64,000 bases of DNA, taken from contig JACAAK010000019.1 in assembly GCA_025093985.1 (NCBI GenBank), positions 248,001-312,000 on the forward strand, given 5' to 3'. Positions 59,701 to 64,000 of the stretch are shown here, one piece after another. Origin of the DNA: Calvatia gigantea. Taxonomy: Eukaryota; Basidiomycota; Agaricomycetes; Agaricales; Lycoperdaceae. Made by a program: the position numbers and the translations under genes. The notes beneath the pieces are model-generated. The model had not been told where the DNA came from, ran no database searches, and saw only the letters and a list, made by a program, of their open reading frames with translations. Within the stretch, counting starts at the first letter, position 1. Each line of letters starts with the position of its first letter.

Positions 59701-62015
59701 TTCGTTACCCCCAGGTGCTCCACCATTTAAACCGAAATATTCTCCGCCTTCACCTCCATTGCCCCGGCGAGAGTCTACTCCGCCGAACAGCATTGATTCA
59801 CGACGGCCATCACCTGGCAATACGCCACCTTGGGTTCCCCCACCTGAGTCGCCACCTTCGCGTGGAACGACCATTGAGGAGGAGCCTGATATACGTGATA
59901 ATTGGCATGTGGACAGAGATGTATGGGACACCGAGAATGAGGAGTTCCCAATCCCTGTTCCCAAACGTCGGGCTGTTGGTTCTGATCAGGTAGAGCCGCG
60001 TCGTTCTGAACGACAAGGTAGGCCTCCTGTCAGACCAGGCAATACATATGGAGAGAATAGGCGTCCTATTTCAATTGAAAGAGAAATAGATCGGACTCAC
60101 CGACAAGAGCAGCAGAGGCAAAGGCAGCGCGTACGCGCCAATGCCCCTTCGGACGAAGTCATTCGAGAGCGAAGAGCGAGGACTAACCATCCTGAATATG
60201 TGAGGCAAAGAGTTCGTGCTGAGCGGTACCCGCCACAACCCTTTGATATGCCTCCATTTCAGCTCCCTCCACGTCCAGAACTGCCGCCCATGCCTGAAAA
60301 CAATGATCCAACATCTCACGATGTAAATGATATGGACATTGAGAGGCTTGTCGCTGAGGGAGGAGTAAAATTGATCGATTTCTTGATACAGACGGTACAC
60401 AACACCGCACACGGAGAGCCTGAAACTTTCCGTGACATGCTTAAGCTTCCTGAGCCTATCAAGGCAAAATGGATGGCTGCGTGTATCGAGGAACTCGAAG
60501 CGTTGAAGAAACGCGGGGTTTACGAATTGGTAGATCTTCCGAAAGGAAGGAGGACGGTTAAAAACCGTTGGGTATTTCTCGAGAAGTCTGACGGCCGCCT
60601 GCGAGCTCGCTTAGTTGCGAAGGGGTTCTCGCAGATCGAAGGCATCGACTACAACGAGCTTTTCTCACCAGTTGTCCGCTACGAGTCCACGTGTGTAAGC
60701 TTCGCACTCGCTGCAATCCATGATTGGGATATGCACAGCGTTGACGTAAAAACTGCCTATTTATACGGCAAACTGGATGAGGAAATATACATGGAACAGC
60801 CCGAAGGGTTTCGACTTCCCGGGCAGGAAGGAAAAGTATGGAGACTTAGACGAGCGATATACGGCCTTAAACAAGCCGGTCGCCAGTGGTGGAAGGAATT
60901 GCATCAATCTATGATTGAGCTGGGATTTACCCGCTGCAAATCCGACTACGCTGTATACTTTCACAGACATCCAAAGACGAAAGAGCTAGTAGTAGCCATT
61001 GTCTACGTTGATGACGTGAATTTCTTGGGAAAAAAGGACTCCCCCCTCCTCAAAGAGTTGAAGGGAAAGTTCACGAAAAAGTGGGAATGCAGAGACCACG
61101 GTCCCTGTGAAGAATTTCTTGGGATGAAAATCTCGAGGAATCGCTCCAAGCGTCAAATCTTCATCCAACAGGTAAAATACCTGGATAAGATCTTGCAGCG
61201 CTTCCAGGTTCCACAGTCTGCCGCGGCTAAAACACCATTACCAGCTGGCTTCCAATTCATAACGAATAAGGAAACTGCATCGCACCCCTTCCGTCAGAAG
61301 TACCAACAATTGGTTGGATCACTGATGTACTTGATGATCGGTACTAGGCCCGACATAGCCTTTGCCGTTGTTAAGCTGGCACAACATGCCGCTAACCCCG
61401 CTCCTGAGCACTATCGCGCTGGAATTCATGTACTAAAGTACTTGTCTATGACAAGGAATTATGCATTGAAATATGAAGGCGATACTGGGAAATCCGCGGT
61501 GACGCTGGAATGTCTCAGTGACTCGGACTGGGCTCAAGATACAGAAACCCGCCCGATCTGTTTCGGGAAACGTTTGTATGATCGCGTCCGGTGCTGTAAC
61601 CTGGACTTCGCGGCGACAAAAGACGGTTTCATTATCATCCACTGAGGCGGAATATAAAGAACTGTCTGACGCTTCACGACAAGTGAAATGGCTGTCACAG
61701 CTTCTGGAGGAGCTCAAGATTGAGCACCCAACTCCTATTCTCTACGGTGACAATGATGGGTCCAAATTCTGGACTGAAAATCCCATTGTTGAAAAACGAT
61801 CGAAGCACGTGGATATTCATTACCACTATGTGCGAGAATTAGTCGAGAAGGGTATAATTGTTATTGGTGATGTGTCTTCACAAGACAATCCCGCCGATAT
61901 CTTTACAAAGAATCTTGGCGTAACCAAAATCAATCTCTTCCGCCCTGAGCTTGGACTGATTTTCAGTTCCGATATCGAAGCATGGGATAAAGCCGCTCGA
62001 TCAATGAAACATTAA
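56798..62015 (+). pseudogene. Copia gag-pol polyprotein with one frameshift
   Basis: 1615 codons open from 56798 to TGA at 61645, then continuing in another frame to TAA at 62013-62015. Approximate residues: partial gag 1-70; poly-Gln 72-110; basic RGKGKGK stretch near 125; protease WLLDSGASYH at about 485; GAG-pre-integrase with WHRRMGHPSD and CDGCAKGK about 630-670; integrase core HSDLLELP (about 692), RTDNGGEY (755), NGRAERLN (790); Pro-rich linker 930-1070; RT with NRWVFLEK (1256), LYGLK-type IYGLKQAGRQWW and YVDDV (1403); RNase H with SSTEAEYKEL and DIFTKNLG after the shift. An extra C in the run at 61551-61554 explains the shift. The first Met here is an internal residue, not the native start. 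No CCHC knuckle was seen in gag. Confidence 0.88.
57013..57126 (+). repeat. CAG/poly-glutamine tract in copia gag
   Basis: Two CAG-rich clusters, interrupted by GGQQRPQGQQQPSGSKKP, encode a Gln-rich segment. The decayed copia gag at 16680-16800 has a similar Gln-rich tract with many CAG turned TAG, so the tract is an old family trait of variable length. Confidence 0.85.
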
Positions 62016-62040
62016 TCTCCCTCCTTCAAGTGAGGAGGAG

Positions 62041-62449
62041 TGTTGAATCTCGATCCGTACCACTACGTTGGTTCAGTCTATTTATAGCTGAAACGGGTTC
62101 TTGAGTACTTCACTCTTGAAGAGAGATAACGAACAATGTACTAGACCGCACTCTAGGTTGCTGGTCGTGGTCTATTAAATAGAACAATGTACGCAGTATG
62201 CTCTGTATATGCTACTGGCAGATAAGACCTCACCTGTATTAGGTAGAACGGCGCACAGACCAGAGACATTAGATATATAAGACCTATGTAGTATGCGTAC
62301 ATTCTTTAGACAATTCAGTCTACTCTTTGCCCACCATTCCTCTAAGATATCCACTAGCTACGGTCTACAACTACCATCTAAACAAACCCAGTGAGTACGA
62401 CTCCCCTCCGCCACTAGCGTAGAGCTACCGTGGTGTACTCGTCTTAACA
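62041..62449 (+). repeat. Copia 3' LTR (409 bp)
   Basis: TGTTGAATCTCGATCC to TCGTCTTAACA, preceded by a purine tract GAGGAGGAG. This is the reference copy for the copia LTRs at 3191/13286, 17769 and 44358. Confidence 0.93.
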
Positions 62450-62599
62450 GTCCCAGTCCCTATCCGTCAAGATGGCCGCAGCCACTTGCCCATCTTCTTC
62501 ACACATTCCAATGAAGGGAAGTACCTCATTGGAGCCACCAAGAAAGCCCTCACCGCAGCCATAGTCAATGGAGAGTTCGACGAACTTCCTGAGGCATGA
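62450..62599 (+). pseudogene. A5 ORF3, C-terminal fragment
   Basis: Last 49 codons of family A ORF3 (PVPIRQDGRSHLPIFF, KYLIGATKKALTAAIVNGEF, ending LPEA-TGA at 62597). The N-terminal part is missing because the copia element is inserted here and everything to its left was exchanged. Confidence 0.85.
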
Positions 62600-62617
62600 A
62601 GTCTAATTGGAGGGTAT

Positions 62618-62924
62618 TGTTATGAGTTTCCACCGATCATAACAAGTTCCGTGTTATTCTGCATTCCCAACTACCCATGTACCTGTTTCAGTTATTCTAG
62701 TCCAGCGTTCTCCGAGATATGATTCGTACCAACTACTACACCTTAACTGGACGTTTCATGTAGTAATTCCATCCGTTCAACCGGATGACCTTAGACATAT
62801 TTAAGTGTACATACACCCTGTTGTATTCGGTACGCTTAACCATCTTCTGTTCTCTTTCCCTTACTTGCCCTCAAGACTTAGCCAGAGCTGCAACCTGAGG
62901 TCTAAACCGACTAAGGTCGTAACA
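62618..62924 (+). repeat. A5 3' LTR (307 bp)
   Basis: TGTTATGAGTTTCCACC to GGTCGTAACA after AGGGTAT. The five bases after it are GAAAC. The matching 5' end of A5 is not in the window. The LTR was inserted into a Tc1/mariner-like element. Confidence 0.92.
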
Positions 62925-63205
62925 GAAACAGGTTGGTTGGTAACATTTTGGAGGGCCTTTGTGACCTGAGAGGCATTATCGGCCTTGCAAGAGATGAGAA
63001 GTCAAATGGCATATTTGGTATCAGAGGGGGAAAGCTTGCTTGGACGGCCACCAGTGGATTTGGAAATTGTTGGCCTATGTTTAGAGCGAACTCTAGAGAT
63101 AGTACTGAGGGAATAACCAGTAGTGGAAGCAATTTGGGTAGCAGTATGTCCTTTGTCAAGGAGAAAGAGGATATGATCAATCTGAGAAGAAGAGAGAGGT
63201 TTCAT
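62925..63205 (-). pseudogene. Transposase N-terminus (helix-turn-helix)
   Basis: Reads MKPLSSSQIDHILFLLDKGH then ASTTGYSLSTISRVRSKHRP and GGRPSKLSPSD. The repeated helical pattern with STISRVRS and a GRPSKL hook resembles the paired-type DNA-binding N-terminus of Tc1/mariner transposases. An in-frame TGA (about 63002) follows KYAI, and the frame continues LLISCKADNASQVTKAL to the A5 LTR. The DDE catalytic part is missing. Confidence 0.65.
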
Positions 63206-63344
63206 GTCAACAGAAGATAAGTTATTGGGTTACTTTGGCCTGGAGAAGTAAGCTTTCATCTTTATACACAATCTACTCTCATCATATGATTTTATTTGAA
63301 TTTGTTTGAGAGCAGTAAACAGAGTTATGTGCCTGGAGAAGGTG

Positions 63345-63549
63345 AGGGACAAAACCCTTCCAATGCACTCATAATATTCAATAATTCATATCTCCATAGA
63401 AACAAAGTATAATATTAAATGCTTAAACATATTTGTAGATAAGAAGCATGACTACCTTCATTTAAAATTTGAAATGAATTGGCTTAGTGGTTGCTGAGTT
63501 ATTTGAGATTTCATGAAAAAGTCAAAATCATTGGAAGGGTTTTGTCCCT
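63345..63549. repeat. 21-bp inverted repeat within the Tc1-like element end
   Basis: AGGGACAAAACCCTTCCAATG at 63345-63365 (21 bases; first 20 AGGGACAAAACCCTTCCAAT) is repeated in reverse complement at 63529-63549, about 160 bp apart. The right arm adjoins the presumed transposon terminus. This is either a subterminal repeat of the transposon or the two ends of a small non-autonomous element. Confidence 0.7.
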
Positions 63550-63556
63550 TACTGTA

Positions 63557-63695
63557 CAACTGTTTCAAACCCACTGTCCAATCAAAAGGCTCAAAAGGCT
63601 CCACTGGCCAATCAAAATGCACGGCTGCTCCCTGGGAAAACCTATTCCTTTGTATAATAGATTTGTGAATATTACTGAATAAGTCATCCTGATAG
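63557..63695. other. Short flank between the transposon and the likely host gene
   Basis: Non-repetitive apart from a short direct duplication (CCAATCAAAAGGC and CCAATCAAAATGC, near 63579 and 63612). It ends with a possible intron tail: branch-like TACTGAAT and acceptor GATAG at 63695. Confidence 0.4.
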
Positions 63696-64000
63696 ATCTG
63701 GTGCCTGTGGATAATATGGAGCCAAACAGAATATGCTGTAGCAGTCACTATCCTGCCTTTGTTACTCCTTTTCTCTTACATAGGTATGTTAATGGTGTTT
63801 CTCGGTGGGTGCTGCATCTACTGATGTGACCAGCACTGGATATTCCGCCCAATATTGTAGATGCCCTGCTACCTGTCGAACAGCTTGGCATCTCTGAGAG
63901 AAGTATTATCCCAATGGACACTGCGAGTTATGTGGTTCTGTCGATCTTCACAATCCTTGTTACCGGGCTGGTGACTGGACGTATTTTGCTCCTACGAAGG
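63696..64000 (+). CDS. Likely host gene: multi-pass membrane protein, two exons (partial)
   Basis: Exon 63696-63783 reads IWCLWIIWSQTEYAVAV then TILPLLLLFSYI. A 50-bp intron 63784-63833 follows, with GTATGT donor, CTGAT branch-like site and CAG acceptor. The next exon, 63834 to the window end, reads ALDIPPNIVDALLPVEQLG, SERSIIPMDTASY and VVLSIFTILVTGLVTGRILL before LRR. Splicing joins the frames cleanly. Two hydrophobic segments, one in each exon, suggest a membrane protein of the sort common and uncharacterised in Agaricomycetes. The upstream part of the gene is not recognised; the Tc1-like element may have split or displaced it. Function unknown. Confidence 0.5.

Larger units (their letters stand above)
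56786..62449 (+). mobile_element. Ty1/copia element, young, 5' truncated
   Basis: Gag (from its middle), protease, integrase, RT, RNase H and the 3' LTR are present; the 5' LTR, leader and gag N-terminus are missing. The left junction lies within B3 near 56785, the right end is a normal LTR end in A5 ORF3 (next bases GTCCC). Rich in CpG and almost free of stops, it looks like the youngest large element here, yet it has lost one end. Confidence 0.9.
62925..63554 (-). mobile_element. Tc1/mariner-like DNA transposon, 5' end fragment
   Basis: On the minus strand, after a TA at 63555-63556, the sequence starts CAGTAAGGGACAAAACCC, a plausible terminal inverted repeat. It continues through a subterminal inverted repeat to a transposase start at 63205, which is cut off at 62925 by A5. 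The other terminus is absent. Confidence 0.6.

Noticed and set aside
63458..63748. 96-codon minus-strand and 63-codon plus-strand frames near the right edge
   Set aside because: They cross the transposon terminus and the predicted exon, and show no domain; chance frames are more likely.

Overview
The window reads as a fungal, most likely Agaricomycete (Basidiomycota), heterochromatic retrotransposon nest. Nearly every base up to about 62.9 kb belongs to LTR retrotransposons inserted into one another. The lineage call is an inference. It rests on Ty3/gypsy chromoviruses of fungal type, a Ty1/copia polyprotein, a Tc1-like transposase start, a 50-bp intron with GTATGT donor in a likely host gene at the right edge, and decay that almost exclusively hits CpG. 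No rRNA, tRNA or CRISPR array was seen.

Four main families occur. Family A is a Ty3/gypsy chromovirus with 307-bp LTRs, about 6.4 kb, gag-pol-ORF3; copies are called A0 to A5. Family B is a Ty3/gypsy chromovirus with 628-bp LTRs, about 9.1 kb, gag-pol-ORF3; copies are B1 to B3 plus a solo LTR and a fold-back LTR. Family C is an old relative of B. The fourth is a Ty1/copia family with LTRs of about 410 bp. One further solo LTR (here family D) sits in the B1 leader.

Layout from left to right: A1 (1-3190, its 3' LTR finishing at 13405-13521). In that LTR lies a solo copia LTR (3191-3483 and 13286-13399), and in it the full-length B1 (3484-13280). B1 itself holds the D solo LTR (4283-4904). Then come an A0 fragment with a fold-back B LTR (13522-15116), an orphan non-coding block (15117-16432), a copia gag with its LTR on the minus strand (16433-18215), and C (18216-22924) holding a solo B LTR (21981-22608). 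B3 begins at 22925. It is interrupted by B2 (24094-33241, minus strand, best-preserved B copy), by A2 (34634-47786, minus, itself split by A3 at 35949-42297 and by a copia solo LTR) and by A4 (48474-54858). B3 stops abruptly near 56785 against a 5'-truncated but otherwise young copia element (to 62449), which is followed by the end of A5 (62450-62924), a broken Tc1/mariner-like element (62925-63554) and what look like exons of a host membrane-protein gene (63696-64000). Most insertions are proven by 5-bp target-site duplications, which gives a relative order of events.

Three biological points stand out. (1) Both gypsy families carry an extra ORF between pol and the 3' LTR: in B a protein of about 605 codons with three tandem CCHC zinc-knuckle-like units, in A an unrelated 328-aa protein that is intact in A4. 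Neither looks like env. (2) In both families the first 10-11 nt of the predicted mRNA (about 34 nt after the LTR TATA box) are complementary to the bases starting 2 nt after the 5' LTR, the arrangement of Tf1-type self-primed reverse transcription. (3) All 30 differences counted between paired LTRs of four elements are transitions and 27 lie at CpG sites. The same process converts CGA codons to TGA stops and has destroyed the reverse transcriptase YMDD box in three copies through the CpG inside GAC-GAC. Family B also shows a conserved shifty stop plus stem-loop between gag and pol, suggesting -1 frameshifting.
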